Shown here: piece by piece, positions 8,742-17,747 of the stretch
Position numbering within the stretch: position 1 is the first letter of the stretch
Layout: each line of letters begins with the position of its first letter
Origin: Acidobacteriaceae bacterium KBS 146
GTDB lineage: Bacteria; Acidobacteriota; Terriglobia; Terriglobales; Acidobacteriaceae
Direction of reading: 5' to 3'
DNA length: 64,000 nucleotides
Assembly (NCBI GenBank): GCA_000688615.1
Contig: JHVA01000001.1
Coordinates: forward strand, 3,906,001 to 3,970,000
Notes under the pieces: generated by a model
What the model was told of the DNA's origin: nothing
What the model saw: the letters and a program-made list of their open reading frames with translations, nothing else
The model's database searches: none
Position numbers and translations under genes: made by a program

Positions 8742-9428
8742 CTAGTCTTTCCGGGTGGCCTTGTCTGGTTCTGCCGCCCGGGCAAGTTTCAGGAGTTTCT
8801 TCGCGTTCTGCTCGGTCTTACCCTTGCTGAAGACGGCAGAACCGGCGACCAGCATCTCCGCTCCTGCTTTGACGACCGAGGCCACCGTATCGGGAGCGAT
8901 TCCCCCATCCACCTCGATCCGGAAATTCAATCCCATCTGCTTTCGGATCTCGGCCAGATAAGCGATCTTCTCCACCGCAAAGGGAAGGAATTTCTGCCCG
9001 CCAAATCCCGGATTCACGCTCATCACCAGGACGTAATGGACCATGGGAAGAACTTCGATCAGCGTATCCACCGGGGTCCCCGGGTTGATGACCACGCCAG
9101 GCAGCATGCCATGGTCCGAGATCAGCTGCAGCGTCCGGTGCAGATGACGGCATACCTCCTGGTGCACACTCACCAGGTCCGCTCCCGCCTCCCCAAACGC
9201 AGGGATGTACTGGTCCGGATCTTCGATCATCAGGTGGCAGTCCAGGGGAAGATTCGTCACCCTGCGCAGCGCCTCCACCATGGGCGGCCCGAAGGTGATG
9301 TTCGGGACAAAATGGCCGTCCATCACATCCACGTGGACAATGCTTCCACCGCCCCGCTCGGCAGCTTTCACTTCATCGGCCAGGTGAGCGAAGTCGGATG
9401 CCAGAATCGAAAATGCAAGTTCAACCAA
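8742..9428 (-). CDS. rpe: ribulose-phosphate 3-epimerase
   Basis: Interconverts ribulose 5-phosphate and xylulose 5-phosphate in the pentose phosphate pathway. The TIM-barrel motifs are all present: SILASDF at the start, HVDVMDGHFVPNITFG with the metal-binding His and Asp, MSVNPGFGGQKF, and EVDGGI with the second catalytic Asp. I place the start at the TTG at 9428 because an AGGAG site lies eight bases upstream and the family starts just before this point; an in-frame GTG at 9473 would add 15 residues with no family match. The C-terminus is a short basic extension. Confidence 0.93.
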   Translation of the reverse strand: MVELAFSILASDFAHLADEVKAAERGGGSIVHVDVMDGHFVPNITFGPPMVEALRRVTNLPLDCHLMIEDPDQYIPAFGEAGADLVSVHQEVCRHLHRTLQLISDHGMLPGVVINPGTPVDTLIEVLPMVHYVLVMSVNPGFGGQKFLPFAVEKIAYLAEIRKQMGLNFRIEVDGGIAPDTVASVVKAGAEMLVAGSAVFSKGKTEQNAKKLLKLARAAEPDKATRKD

Positions 9429-9563
9429 GGGTGCGCTCCTGCCTTCAAGTCTATCAGCGGAATAAGACCGCACCTCCCGGCAGAAACATCATTCCGACAG
9501 AACCGCATCTCGTCCGCTGAGGCAGAACACTGAGTGCCCCATTCGAGCCTGGATGAGCCGCCT

Positions 9564-10925
9564 CTACTCCCCCTCGCGCCCCACCACTGGAACCACCCTC
9601 TCCACATCAGGCCGCCCTTTGTGCAGCACCCGCACCTTCTTCGCTGCTTCGCGCTGAACATCGGGCAGCGGCTTCGGCTCACCCAGTACTTGCCGTGCCG
9701 CACCGCGCAAGATGCGGCGGACAGGCCAGCTTCCATCGGCGTTCGGCAGGAAGACCTCTCCCACACGCTGCTTTTCCGGACGGTAGTACCACCGGCGGAA
9801 CAGCGAAAGATGATCGCTCAACATCGCGATATCGTTAGCCGGTTTCGCTTCCGCCTCCAGCCTGTCGAGCACGGCTTTGGCGCGATCTTCCGGAGATCCC
9901 ACCGCATCGGCTCCCTCTCCCTCTATCGGGACTGCCTGCAGCATCAGCGGCTGCGCAAACAACGAGCTGCCGACGCTGGTCTGTTCCTTCACGGCGCGCA
10001 CTCCCAGCGTAGACAGAAGCTCTGGGCCCATCAGGCATCCTGCTTCCAGCAGAAAGACCGCCGCCTCCAGCGAATCGCGATTCTCTTCGCCCTCCGCCGC
10101 CTTCTGCACGATGATGGCGCGAACCGCAGCAAGCGGGCGAACAATCTCGTCAGCCAGCGCAGTCGCAGCCTTTACCTTCTGATGTTGCTCGTGCAACTGC
10201 GCAGCCCGCTCGAACTCCATCTCTTCGGACGCCTTCTCGCGATCCTCTGCGATGCGCGACAACATGCTCTCGCCATGCGTGTCGAAGAAGGCCTTCACCG
10301 CCGCTGCCTCCGCGGCATACTCTTCCGCCGTGCAGGCCTCTTTGCAGGGCTCGATGCACTTCTTCATCTCACCGTAGACGCACCCCGGATGCTCCGGATA
10401 AGGCGCAAGATCCTCGTGACAGCGTCGCAGCTTGAACAGATCGAGGACAGCGTCGCAATAACGTTCCGCAGCCGCACGTGACGGAAACGGCCCATACATC
10501 TGCGCCAGCGCGCGTTTCGAAAGCCGGTTGGTCGCGTATACCCGCGGAAACGCATTCTCCACCGTGAACCGCAGAAACGTCGGCGTATGGAGCCGCAATC
10601 GACGCCGCGCCTCCGCATATCCAAAGATTGCCGCCGCCGCATGATAGAGCGTCAGCGTCGACTCAAACTCCGAACCCGTGACGGTGTATTCAATGCGCGC
10701 AACTCGATCCCGCAGATTCAAACGCTTCGACTGCGACTCCGGCGGATCCAGCAATCGCTTCATGCGCCGCCGCAGATCCGCCGTCCGTGTCAGATAGGGT
10801 TCCGACCCCTCCTGCTTCCCATAAAGCGCAAAGATTCCCGGAAGCACAGGTACCGAGCGAAGCACTTCCTCTGCCTCTTCCGGAGAGAAGGCGATCGTTT
10901 TGTCGAAGTGGAACTCCGCTGCCAT
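9564..10925 (-). CDS. UvrC-like protein lacking the C-terminal nuclease half
   Basis: A 453-residue relative of excinuclease subunit C. The N-terminus matches the GIY-YIG domain (PVLPGIFALYG ... PYLTRTADLRRRMKRLL, residues ~27-62), but the second motif reads YLT instead of YIG. It is followed by the UvrC cysteine cluster (C at LRRC, then GCVYGEMKKCIEPC, residues ~160-185) that binds an Fe-S cluster in UvrC, and by a UVR motif (EKASEEMEFERAAQLHEQ, ~230-250). The RNase H-like endonuclease and helix-hairpin-helix domains of full UvrC (~600 residues) are missing. It may act as an accessory repair nuclease or a UvrB partner; activity is uncertain. Confidence 0.8.
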   Translation of the reverse strand: MAAEFHFDKTIAFSPEEAEEVLRSVPVLPGIFALYGKQEGSEPYLTRTADLRRRMKRLLDPPESQSKRLNLRDRVARIEYTVTGSEFESTLTLYHAAAAIFGYAEARRRLRLHTPTFLRFTVENAFPRVYATNRLSKRALAQMYGPFPSRAAAERYCDAVLDLFKLRRCHEDLAPYPEHPGCVYGEMKKCIEPCKEACTAEEYAAEAAAVKAFFDTHGESMLSRIAEDREKASEEMEFERAAQLHEQHQKVKAATALADEIVRPLAAVRAIIVQKAAEGEENRDSLEAAVFLLEAGCLMGPELLSTLGVRAVKEQTSVGSSLFAQPLMLQAVPIEGEGADAVGSPEDRAKAVLDRLEAEAKPANDIAMLSDHLSLFRRWYYRPEKQRVGEVFLPNADGSWPVRRILRGAARQVLGEPKPLPDVQREAAKKVRVLHKGRPDVERVVPVVGREGE

Positions 10926-10980
10926 GGGGAAGATTCTAGGCGTATCGACGCTGTTTCAAAAGCAAGGTCATCTGATTGGT

Positions 10981-11018
10981 GAACCCTGGATTTATCTGTG
11001 AATCCCGGATTTATCTGT
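10981..11018. repeat. two tandem 19-bp repeats
   Basis: Two adjacent 19-bp units share the core ggatttatctgtgaa, and a third partial unit follows. They lie 55 bp upstream of the uvrC-like start, outside any gene. They could be regulator sites or simple slippage repeats. Confidence 0.55.
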
Positions 11019-11050
11019 GAACCTGAGATCCCGAACAAAACTAAATTCGT

Positions 11051-11120
11051 GTCATTTCGACGGGAGCGAAGCGGAGTGGAGAACCTGCTTCTCTATCCCA
11101 GAAACCTGCTTCTCCACCGC
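11051..11120. repeat. intergenic repeat of the GTCATTTCGACGGGAGCG type
   Basis: The segment starts gtcatttcgacggg, runs through agcgaagcggagtgg, and contains two copies of gaacctgcttctc / gaaacctgcttctc. Its ends resemble dispersed intergenic elements I recall from Terriglobia and other bacteria. It is non-coding, between the uvrC-like gene and pmbA. Confidence 0.45.
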
Positions 11121-11141
11121 AATGCCCCTTAAGCAAGATCC

Positions 11142-12521
11142 TCAGCTTCCCGCGATGGTCATGCCCTCAATCTGAATCGTCGGCGCCGCCGCAGAACTGC
11201 GAAAGACCAGATCATCCCCAATCGCCACAATATTGCGGTACATGTCCTTCAGATTTCCCGCAATCGTGATCTCTTCCACCGGATACGCCAGCTCGCCATT
11301 CTCGATCCACAATCCGGCCGCGCCCTGCGAGTAGTCGCCGGTGACAAGATTGACCCCGAAGCCCATCGTCTCGGTCACGTACAGGCCGTTCTTGATGCCG
11401 CCCAGAATCTCCTCCGGGCTCTGCGTTCCAGGCTCCAGATAAAAATTGCCTGACCCGATCCCGGGATTTCCCGCCAGCCCGCGCGATGCGTTTCCTGTCG
11501 ACTTCATCTTCAACTTGCGCGCCGTGTACGTGTTGTTCACGTAGCTCTCAAGTACGCCGTTCCGCACCAGTACCGTCCGGCGGCTCGGCAGGCCTTCGCC
11601 GTCGAAAGGCGACGTTCCGAAGCCGCCTACGCCGTCCAGCACCATCGTCCCGTCGTCGATAACCGTGATGTTTTCGCCCGCGACCTGCTTGCCCAGCATG
11701 TCGTCAAAGAACGTCGCATGGCGGTAGATGGCGTCACCGTTCGCGGCGTCGAAGATGTTGCCGATGATCGATCGCGAAATCTCCGGCGAGAAGACCACCG
11801 AAGCCTTCTGCGTCGGAACCCGTCTCGCGCCCAGACGTCGCAGCGTGCGTTCCGCGGCGATGCGCCCAATCTCCTCCGGCGACTCCAGCCTGGTCGCCGT
11901 CCGCGAGCTCGAGTACCAGTAGTTGCGCTGCATCCCCCCCTTGTCATCCACCGCAATCGGGGAGACCGAGAAGCCGCAGTAGCTGCGCTTGTACTCTCCC
12001 GTGAAGCCACGTGAGTTGGTCAGAATCTTGTGTGACGTCCCGGTATCGAAGTCCGCCCCGCCCGAGTTCTGGATGCGAGCATCGAAGGCCATCGCCGCAG
12101 CCTCCGCCCTTCGCGCCGTCTCAATCCGGTCTGCCGGCGGCATCTGGTTGACGTCCTCAAAGTAGAGCTTCAGGTCGCCTTCCAGCTCTCCAAACTCCTC
12201 CGGCGCAGGCAAACCGGCAAAAGGGTCTTCACTGGTTACGGCCGCCAGGGCGATAGCTCCCGCAACCAGGTGCTGAATCGCATCGTCGGAAAAGTCCGAC
12301 GACGATGTGCTGGCCACCTTCTGGCCTAGAAACACCCGTAGCCCGACGGCCCGCGACCCCGACTCCTTCAGGGTTTCTACCTCTCCCAAGCGAACCCGGG
12401 CGGAGAACTCATCCCCTTCATAAACAACGGCCTCGGCATCGGTCGCCCCAGCCCTCAGGGCGCGGGTTAGAACATCCTGGGCAAGCTGACGAAGATCGGT
12501 CTTTTGCGTTTCAGTAGCCAT
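11142..12521 (-). CDS. pmbA: TldD/PmbA-family protein (PmbA/TldE)
   Basis: PmbA (TldE) pairs with TldD in a heterodimeric metalloprotease that matures microcins and degrades CcdA-like antitoxins. This 459-residue protein starts MATETQKTD and shows the family pattern: VYEGDEFSARVRLGEVETLKES early, a central VVFSPEISRSIIGNIFDA, and the C-terminal run NASRGLAGNPGIGSGNFYLEPG, TETMGFGVNLVTGDYSQGAAG and ENGELAYPVEEITIAGNL. I start at the ATG at 12521; the frame stays open to 13307 but that extension runs antisense to the real gene at 12648-13433. tldD is not in the window, and PmbA-type subunits lack the metal site of TldD. Confidence 0.92.
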   Translation of the reverse strand: MATETQKTDLRQLAQDVLTRALRAGATDAEAVVYEGDEFSARVRLGEVETLKESGSRAVGLRVFLGQKVASTSSSDFSDDAIQHLVAGAIALAAVTSEDPFAGLPAPEEFGELEGDLKLYFEDVNQMPPADRIETARRAEAAAMAFDARIQNSGGADFDTGTSHKILTNSRGFTGEYKRSYCGFSVSPIAVDDKGGMQRNYWYSSSRTATRLESPEEIGRIAAERTLRRLGARRVPTQKASVVFSPEISRSIIGNIFDAANGDAIYRHATFFDDMLGKQVAGENITVIDDGTMVLDGVGGFGTSPFDGEGLPSRRTVLVRNGVLESYVNNTYTARKLKMKSTGNASRGLAGNPGIGSGNFYLEPGTQSPEEILGGIKNGLYVTETMGFGVNLVTGDYSQGAAGLWIENGELAYPVEEITIAGNLKDMYRNIVAIGDDLVFRSSAAAPTIQIEGMTIAGS

Positions 12522-12647
12522 ATCAATACATAGGATACTGTGTGCACTTTTCCGCGTGAAATTCAGGTGCGAAGATTCGAAAAACCTGCTAAAACATTCA
12601 TTCCAACGGCTAGAATTGAGCCATCCCATGGGAGTCGGAGAACCATT

Positions 12648-13433
12648 GTGACGATTGAGGTTGTAAGCTCCGAATCCGGTATGGATCTGCGGGATCTGCT
12701 CGACGACGAGGAATTCGCCCGTCGGGTGCGGTCCCAGCATCGCTCGACGCGATGGATCGACGCGCTCGACCGCCTCGCTCATGTCTTCACTGAGAGTCCC
12801 AGTGTCGTGCTCCAGACCCTCGTCGATATCGCCGTCGAATATTGTGGCGCCGACAGCTCCGGCATCAGCCTCGAGGAGATCGGGCCGAACGGCGAGGCCC
12901 GCTTCCGTTGGATCTCTGTCTCTGGCACCTTTAAAAGGTATCTGAATGGCACCACGCCTCGAAATTACAGTCCCTGTGGAACGACTCTCAACCGAGGAAG
13001 GCCGCAGCTCTATCGTGTTACCAAGCCTTACTACGACTTTCTCGGAGTCCAGGCTGATCCGATCACCGATGGCATTCTGATCCCATGGGCCAGCGGCGAG
13101 ATCCGCGGAACCCTTTGGGCCGTCAGCCACGGAGCAGAGGAGACCTTCGATCTTGGCGACTACAAGATCCTCAAGAGCCTTGCGGACTTTGCCGCAATCG
13201 CGATCCGCCATCGCCTGCAGACCGACATTTTGCTCAAGCAGGAGCAGATCAAGGCCTCGGCTGCGCGGGCCAACGAGCTCGCCCATCAGATCAACAACCC
13301 GCTCCAAAGCCTCACCAACTCGCTCTACCTCGCCTCAAACTCCGACGAGAACAGCCAGGTTTATGTGGCGCAGGCCGTGGAACAGCTGGAAGCCCTCTCC
13401 GGCCTCGTTGGCAGACTCCTGAAACTCCAGTAG
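12648..13433 (+). CDS. GAF-domain protein ending in a histidine-kinase H-box (DHp) without ATPase domain
   Basis: A 261-residue soluble protein. Residues ~40-185 form a GAF sensor domain (VDIAVEYCGADSSGISL ... GILIPWASGEIRGTLWAVSH ... LKSLADFAAIAIRHR). A coiled segment leads to ANELAHQINNPLQSLTNSLY, a classic H-box with His at ~213 and the HxINNPL pattern of two-component kinases. The protein stops ~49 residues later, so no N, G1 or G2 ATP-binding boxes exist. The GTG start at 12648 is preceded by a GGAG eight bases upstream. It probably binds or relays phosphate for another protein (inference). It diverges from pmbA. Confidence 0.85.
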   Translation: MTIEVVSSESGMDLRDLLDDEEFARRVRSQHRSTRWIDALDRLAHVFTESPSVVLQTLVDIAVEYCGADSSGISLEEIGPNGEARFRWISVSGTFKRYLNGTTPRNYSPCGTTLNRGRPQLYRVTKPYYDFLGVQADPITDGILIPWASGEIRGTLWAVSHGAEETFDLGDYKILKSLADFAAIAIRHRLQTDILLKQEQIKASAARANELAHQINNPLQSLTNSLYLASNSDENSQVYVAQAVEQLEALSGLVGRLLKLQ

Positions 13434-13464
13434 TCGCGTCCTCCCTCTCCAATCCCTGAAGGAT

Positions 13465-14298
13465 CTACTTCTGGCACGTCGGGCAGAAATGCGTGCTTCT
13501 GCCGCCGACAACAATGCGCTCGATCGGCGTCGTACAGGTGCGGCAGGGCTGGCCCGTACGGGAGTAGACGCGGTGATGCAGTTGAAAGAATCCGGCGACT
13601 CCCTCCGCATCCACATAATCCGAGACCGAAGAGCCCCCAAGCTTGATCGCGTGCTTGAGAACCTTGACGAGCGCCGCACGAAGCCGCATCAGCTCGTCCC
13701 GGGTCAGACGGCCTGCCTGCCGGCGTGGACGAATCCCGGCGTGAAACAAAGCCTCGTCGGCATAGATATTGCCGACGCCATGCAGCAGGGACTGGTTCAG
13801 AAGCGCCGCTTTGATCGGGGTCTTGCGATTGCGGAAGAGCGCAATAAAGTCCTCATTGGAGATCGTAAGCGGCTCCTGACCCGGACCCCCATAAACCTCC
13901 GTCGTCACCGAGAGCCGCCCAAACCGCCGCGCATCCACAAAGCGAAGTTCCTTGCCTCCGCTGAGCGTCAGGATGGCATGCGTGTGGGCCGGAACTTCGG
14001 TCTCTGGAGAAGAGACCAGCAGTCGTCCGGTCATTCCCAGATGAACGAGGAACTGCGCGCCCGGAGAGCCCGGTCTCGCTGACTTCGTTCCGCCCTTGCG
14101 ACTCAGGTCAGCAACGATGGTCTTGCCCACCCGGTGAACGCGGTCGATGCGCGCGCCGGTCAGTACCTCGGCAATCTCCTCCGGGGAAGACTTGAACGTC
14201 TGCGGCTTATTGCTGGTCCACACGGAAACGATCGTCTGGCCATGGACACGCTGATGAACGCCATTAGCAACGGTTTCGACTTCGGGAAGTTCAGGCAT
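13465..14298 (-). CDS. mutM: formamidopyrimidine-DNA glycosylase (Fpg)
   Basis: Removes 8-oxoguanine and ring-opened purines from DNA and nicks the abasic site. The 277-residue protein starts MPELPEVET, giving the catalytic Pro2 and Glu3, and has VGKTIVADL (beta-elimination Lys, ~58), a helix-two-turn-helix region (NIYADEALFHAGIRP) and the C-terminal zinc finger CRTC ... CPTC. All catalytic residues are present. It converges with the GAF/DHp gene and diverges from the YVTN protein. Confidence 0.97.
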   Translation of the reverse strand: MPELPEVETVANGVHQRVHGQTIVSVWTSNKPQTFKSSPEEIAEVLTGARIDRVHRVGKTIVADLSRKGGTKSARPGSPGAQFLVHLGMTGRLLVSSPETEVPAHTHAILTLSGGKELRFVDARRFGRLSVTTEVYGGPGQEPLTISNEDFIALFRNRKTPIKAALLNQSLLHGVGNIYADEALFHAGIRPRRQAGRLTRDELMRLRAALVKVLKHAIKLGGSSVSDYVDAEGVAGFFQLHHRVYSRTGQPCRTCTTPIERIVVGGRSTHFCPTCQK

Positions 14299-14396
14299 GA
14301 CTCGATTTCAAGTATAGGTGTCGTTGGAATTTTTTTGTGGTGACGAAATTTTTCGGCTGACGCGCCTGCCTGCCGCTCTCTATACTGGCCTGCGCT

Positions 14397-15392
14397 ATGA
14401 AAAAAGACAATCTTCTCGCGGTGGTAATGTGCGGCGCTGTAGTCTGTGCGTCAGCTGGAGCAGCCTGGTCAGAGACACTGCTGGTGGCGAATCAGAAGGA
14501 TGCAGATCTATCCCTGATCGATACTGCGTCGGCAAAGGTTGTGGGAACCATTCCTGTAGGTGGGGTCACAGGTCACGAGCTCGCCATCTCTCCCGATGGA
14601 AAGACCGCCTATGTTCCCATCTATGGAGACGCCGGGGTGGGACGTCCCGGAACCAACGGCAGCGAGATGTCCGTGATCGATATCGCCAGCCGCAAGATTA
14701 CCGGCAAGGTGGACTTCGGTCATGGTGTGCGTCCGCACTGCGCCATCTACGACAAAAATAGCGGCATGCTCTTCGTGACGACGGAGCTCGATAAAAGCGT
14801 CAGCATTATCGACCCGAAGACACTCAAGATCGTAGGCTCGGTTCCGACCGGGCAGGAACAGTCCCACATGCTCGTGCTCTCGAAGGACGGCAAGCGCGGA
14901 TATACGGCCAACGTCGGCCCCGGAACGGTCTCCGTGCTGGACATGGTGGGCCGCAAGACCCTGGCCGTCATCCCCATCTCCGGCAACACCCAGCGCATTA
15001 ACATCTCGCGCGACGGCAGCATGGTCTTTACCGCAGACCAGAAGAAGCCACAGCTTGCCGTCATCGATACCGCGACCAACAAGGTGAAGAGCTGGGTCGA
15101 GCTTCCCGCGGTCGGCTACGGCACTGCGACAACTCCGGATGGACGCTGGCTGCTGGTGGCGCTACGCGGCGCAAAGCAGGTCGCTGTCGTCGATCTCAAG
15201 ACGCTCAAGAATGCGAAGACCATTGATGTGGCAGGAGGCCCCTCGGAGATTCTGGTGAGCCCCGACGGACGCAAGGCCTATGTCGCCTGCAACTTCTCCA
15301 ATCAGGTCTCTGTCATCGATCTCGGCAGCTGGACGGTCGCCCAGACCATCGACGCCGGCAAATATGCCGATGGCATGGCGATGACCAAATAA
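14397..15392 (+). CDS. secreted YVTN-family beta-propeller protein
   Basis: A 331-residue exported protein with a signal peptide (residues 1-26, ending AAWS). The rest is a seven-fold series of blades with the YVTN pattern, for example TLLVANQKDADLSLIDT, AISPDGKTAYVPIYGD, MLFVTTELDKSVSIID, YVACNFSNQVSVID. Proteins of this family sit in the periplasm or cell surface and often bind partners rather than catalyse; substrate unknown. No catalytic motif is seen. It has its own promoter region after mutM and a hairpin behind it. Confidence 0.88.
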   Translation: MKKDNLLAVVMCGAVVCASAGAAWSETLLVANQKDADLSLIDTASAKVVGTIPVGGVTGHELAISPDGKTAYVPIYGDAGVGRPGTNGSEMSVIDIASRKITGKVDFGHGVRPHCAIYDKNSGMLFVTTELDKSVSIIDPKTLKIVGSVPTGQEQSHMLVLSKDGKRGYTANVGPGTVSVLDMVGRKTLAVIPISGNTQRINISRDGSMVFTADQKKPQLAVIDTATNKVKSWVELPAVGYGTATTPDGRWLLVALRGAKQVAVVDLKTLKNAKTIDVAGGPSEILVSPDGRKAYVACNFSNQVSVIDLGSWTVAQTIDAGKYADGMAMTK

Positions 15393-15416
15393 GCTCTTTC
15401 ATTCGAAGTCTTCCTA

Positions 15417-15449
15417 TTTCAGGGACCCCCATGCAGGGTGTCCCTGAAA
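15417..15449 (+). terminator. possible terminator hairpin
   Basis: A perfect 10-bp inverted repeat (arm TTTCAGGGAC) with a 13-base loop lies 25 bp after the YVTN gene. No clear T-run follows, so it may act only as a stabilising stem. It lies between convergent genes. Confidence 0.5.
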
Positions 15450-15550
15450 ATGTTTAAAAGCACTCCTCGCCACATGTCCGGGCCAGAGGACTGTACGCCT
15501 TCGTACCCTGGGAGTCCTATCGACGTACCAATCGACCGGCTGTCGTTGAC

Positions 15551-17626
15551 TCAGTGGCTGCCCGTCCTGAGGATGGGTAGCAGGCTGGAATAGTCGTCGG
15601 TCCAGAGGCGCATATGCGGCAGTACGGAGATCCGGTCCGCCAGCGACGCGATCTCGTCGCGGTGAAAGAAGTTGCCGTCCCGCGTCATCAAAACCCATTC
15701 GGCGCGGAACTCTCCGCGGGCTTGGTTCGATCCCGTGATGACGTCGCGGGCCTCAAGATGCGAAGCCCTGGCCAGCAGCCCAAGCTCCGGGGCCAGATCC
15801 AGATACTGGTTCGAGACATGGAAGGCGAGGATGCCATTCGGCGCAAGATGCCGGAGATAGAGCTGAATCGCCTCCGTCGTCAGCAGGTGTAGCGGAATCG
15901 CATCTCCGGAAAATGCGTCGATTGCGAGCACATCGAACCTCTGGGGGGCTTCGGACACAAGCGAGGTGCGTGCATCCCCGGGAACGACCGTGATCGTCGC
16001 TGGCGAATCGCGAAGATAGGTAAAGAGATTTCGCGCAATGGGCTCGACCTGCGGATTGATCTCGTAAAAACGGATCTGGTCCCCGGGCTGCCCAAAGGCG
16101 GCGACCGTGCCCGTACCCAGGCCAATCACGCCGATTCTGCGTGGTCGCGTGGAGTCGCCGCAACAGAACCGGAGCGCCAGGCCTATCCCTGAATCTGCAG
16201 CGTAGTAGCTCGTGGGATGGTGGCTGAACTCCGGAGAGAAGATCTGGGTGCCGTGCTGGATCGCCCCGTGGAGCAGAGTTCGCATCGGCGCATGCTGCGC
16301 CGGAGCATCGGTCTGGGTAACGCGCAGGCTGCCGTAGAAGTTCCGCATCGACGCCAGCGAGTTTCTGGAATAAGAGAGATGGATCGCGATCGTAAGAGCA
16401 AACAGCAATCCACTGGCCGTGACCCAAAGCAGGCGCTGCGTCCAGCCGTCGCGCCAGGTAGCCGCCAGAGCGAGTACCGCCGTCAGGAAGAACGCGATCG
16501 GCAGGTCGTAATTGGCGTCGAACAGCAGCGGAAATGCGATTCCCACCAGAAACGTTCCCGTCGCTCCACCCGCTGCGATCAGAAGGTAGAAGAGCGTAGC
16601 CTCCGAGGACTTCTGCGGGCGCAGCGAGTAGGTCTCTCCATGACAGAAGAAGCAGGAGATGAAGCACTCCAGCAGAAAGAAGACAACGGTCAGCGTAATC
16701 GGAAGCGAAAAATCGGTCTTGACCAGCGCATATCCCAGGCTGGCAAGCATCAGGACCAGAACCCGCACGACCAGGGGGCGGCGATAGAAGCCGGGACGGT
16801 CAAAGGCCAGGATAAAGGTGATCAGATAAACCGCGAGAGGCAGAACCCACAACAGCGGTATCGCCGCGATGTTGATCGTAATGTGGGCCGTCACCGCCGA
16901 GAGCTGCATCGCCGCCGCCATGGGAAGAAGAAACCATAACCAGCGGTGGCTGCGGGGACTGGCGTCTGCGCTGTCCTCCGCGGGCGAAGGCGAAGCGACG
17001 GACGTAGGGGACGCATGCTGGCCTCGCAGCAAAAGCCACGACAGGGCCACGAACAAACAGAACCCGAAGGCCCACGCCCCGCGCTGCAATCTCAGCGCCA
17101 GATGAGGTTCCACCAGCACCGGGTAAGCGAGCAGCGCCAGGAGCGAGCCGGTATTGGAGAGCGCAAACAGCCGAAACCAGACCGGTGCCGGCTTCCCCGA
17201 GGCATCCGCCTCGGAACGCGAGAGCCACACCTGTAGCAGCGGGCTCGTCGAGGCGAGCAGAAGGAAGGGCAGTCCGATCGTGCGGGTCAGGCTCCAGAAG
17301 ATCGTAGCAACTGGGTGCGCCGAACCGCCCAGTCGTGGGCCAAAGTACAGCCCAAAGAGCAAAGCACCGCAGGCCAAAGCGAGCATGATGCCGTGCGCCA
17401 CCCGTTGAGAAGGAACATCCACCCCGCGCGATCCCTTCGTCAACCAGTGCGCATACAGATAGCCCAGCAGCAGTGTCGTCTGGAAGAAGACCAGGCAGGT
17501 GAGCCACACAGCTGAGGAACCCCCGAGGATGGGCAGAATCTGCTTGGCGGCAAGCGGCTCCACCAGAAAAAGCAGAAAGGCGGAGAGGAAAGCGGTGGTT
17601 CCGTAGAGAAGGCGCGTGGAGGGCAT
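15551..17626 (-). CDS. membrane MFS-like / spermidine-synthase fusion protein
   Basis: A 691-residue protein. The N-terminal ~400 residues contain about eleven to twelve hydrophobic helices, starting TAFLSAFLLFLVEPLAAKQILPILGGS, which is typical of the fused MFS/spermidine synthase family. The C-terminal ~270 residues have a Rossmann methyltransferase-like fold: IGVIGLGTGTVAAFGQPGD (nucleotide loop), RFYEINPQVEPIA, then RFDVLAIDAFSGDAIPLHLLT, as in spermidine synthases. Substrate and transported molecule are unknown. It converges with the YVTN gene and shares its upstream region with the divergent SRPBCC-arsR unit, whose operators lie 70-120 bp from its start. Confidence 0.85.
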   Translation of the reverse strand: MPSTRLLYGTTAFLSAFLLFLVEPLAAKQILPILGGSSAVWLTCLVFFQTTLLLGYLYAHWLTKGSRGVDVPSQRVAHGIMLALACGALLFGLYFGPRLGGSAHPVATIFWSLTRTIGLPFLLLASTSPLLQVWLSRSEADASGKPAPVWFRLFALSNTGSLLALLAYPVLVEPHLALRLQRGAWAFGFCLFVALSWLLLRGQHASPTSVASPSPAEDSADASPRSHRWLWFLLPMAAAMQLSAVTAHITINIAAIPLLWVLPLAVYLITFILAFDRPGFYRRPLVVRVLVLMLASLGYALVKTDFSLPITLTVVFFLLECFISCFFCHGETYSLRPQKSSEATLFYLLIAAGGATGTFLVGIAFPLLFDANYDLPIAFFLTAVLALAATWRDGWTQRLLWVTASGLLFALTIAIHLSYSRNSLASMRNFYGSLRVTQTDAPAQHAPMRTLLHGAIQHGTQIFSPEFSHHPTSYYAADSGIGLALRFCCGDSTRPRRIGVIGLGTGTVAAFGQPGDQIRFYEINPQVEPIARNLFTYLRDSPATITVVPGDARTSLVSEAPQRFDVLAIDAFSGDAIPLHLLTTEAIQLYLRHLAPNGILAFHVSNQYLDLAPELGLLARASHLEARDVITGSNQARGEFRAEWVLMTRDGNFFHRDEIASLADRISVLPHMRLWTDDYSSLLPILRTGSH

Positions 17627-17694
17627 GAAGGAAGTGCAGCAAGAATACTTGAGGCGTCGATTGGGGACAGGGTTTTTGAAGAGGAATCAATACT

Positions 17695-17708
17695 CAAGTT
17701 TTAACTTG
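17695..17708. promoter_or_regulatory. palindromic operator 1 upstream of SRPBCC-arsR
   Basis: A perfect 14-bp palindrome (CAAGTTTTAACTTG). With the copy at 17736-17747 it shares a wider block, aatact-aagtt-taactt, at the same spacing from centre, and the centres are 40 bp apart, close to four helix turns. ArsR-type regulators bind such AT-rich palindromes. The sites lie between the divergent MFS/spermidine-synthase gene and the SRPBCC-arsR pair, so they may control both directions. Confidence 0.65.
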
Positions 17709-17735
17709 ACAATCTTCCTGGCATTCCTAATACTT

Positions 17736-17747
17736 AAGTTATAACTT
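17736..17747. promoter_or_regulatory. palindromic operator 2 upstream of SRPBCC-arsR
   Basis: A perfect 12-bp palindrome (AAGTTATAACTT) in a block shared with operator 1. It lies 78 bp before the SRPBCC start codon, a normal position for a promoter-blocking ArsR site. Confidence 0.65.

Noticed and set aside
12522..13307. Upstream extension of the pmbA reading frame
   Set aside because: It runs antisense to the GAF/DHp gene and has no family match; PmbA begins at 12521.
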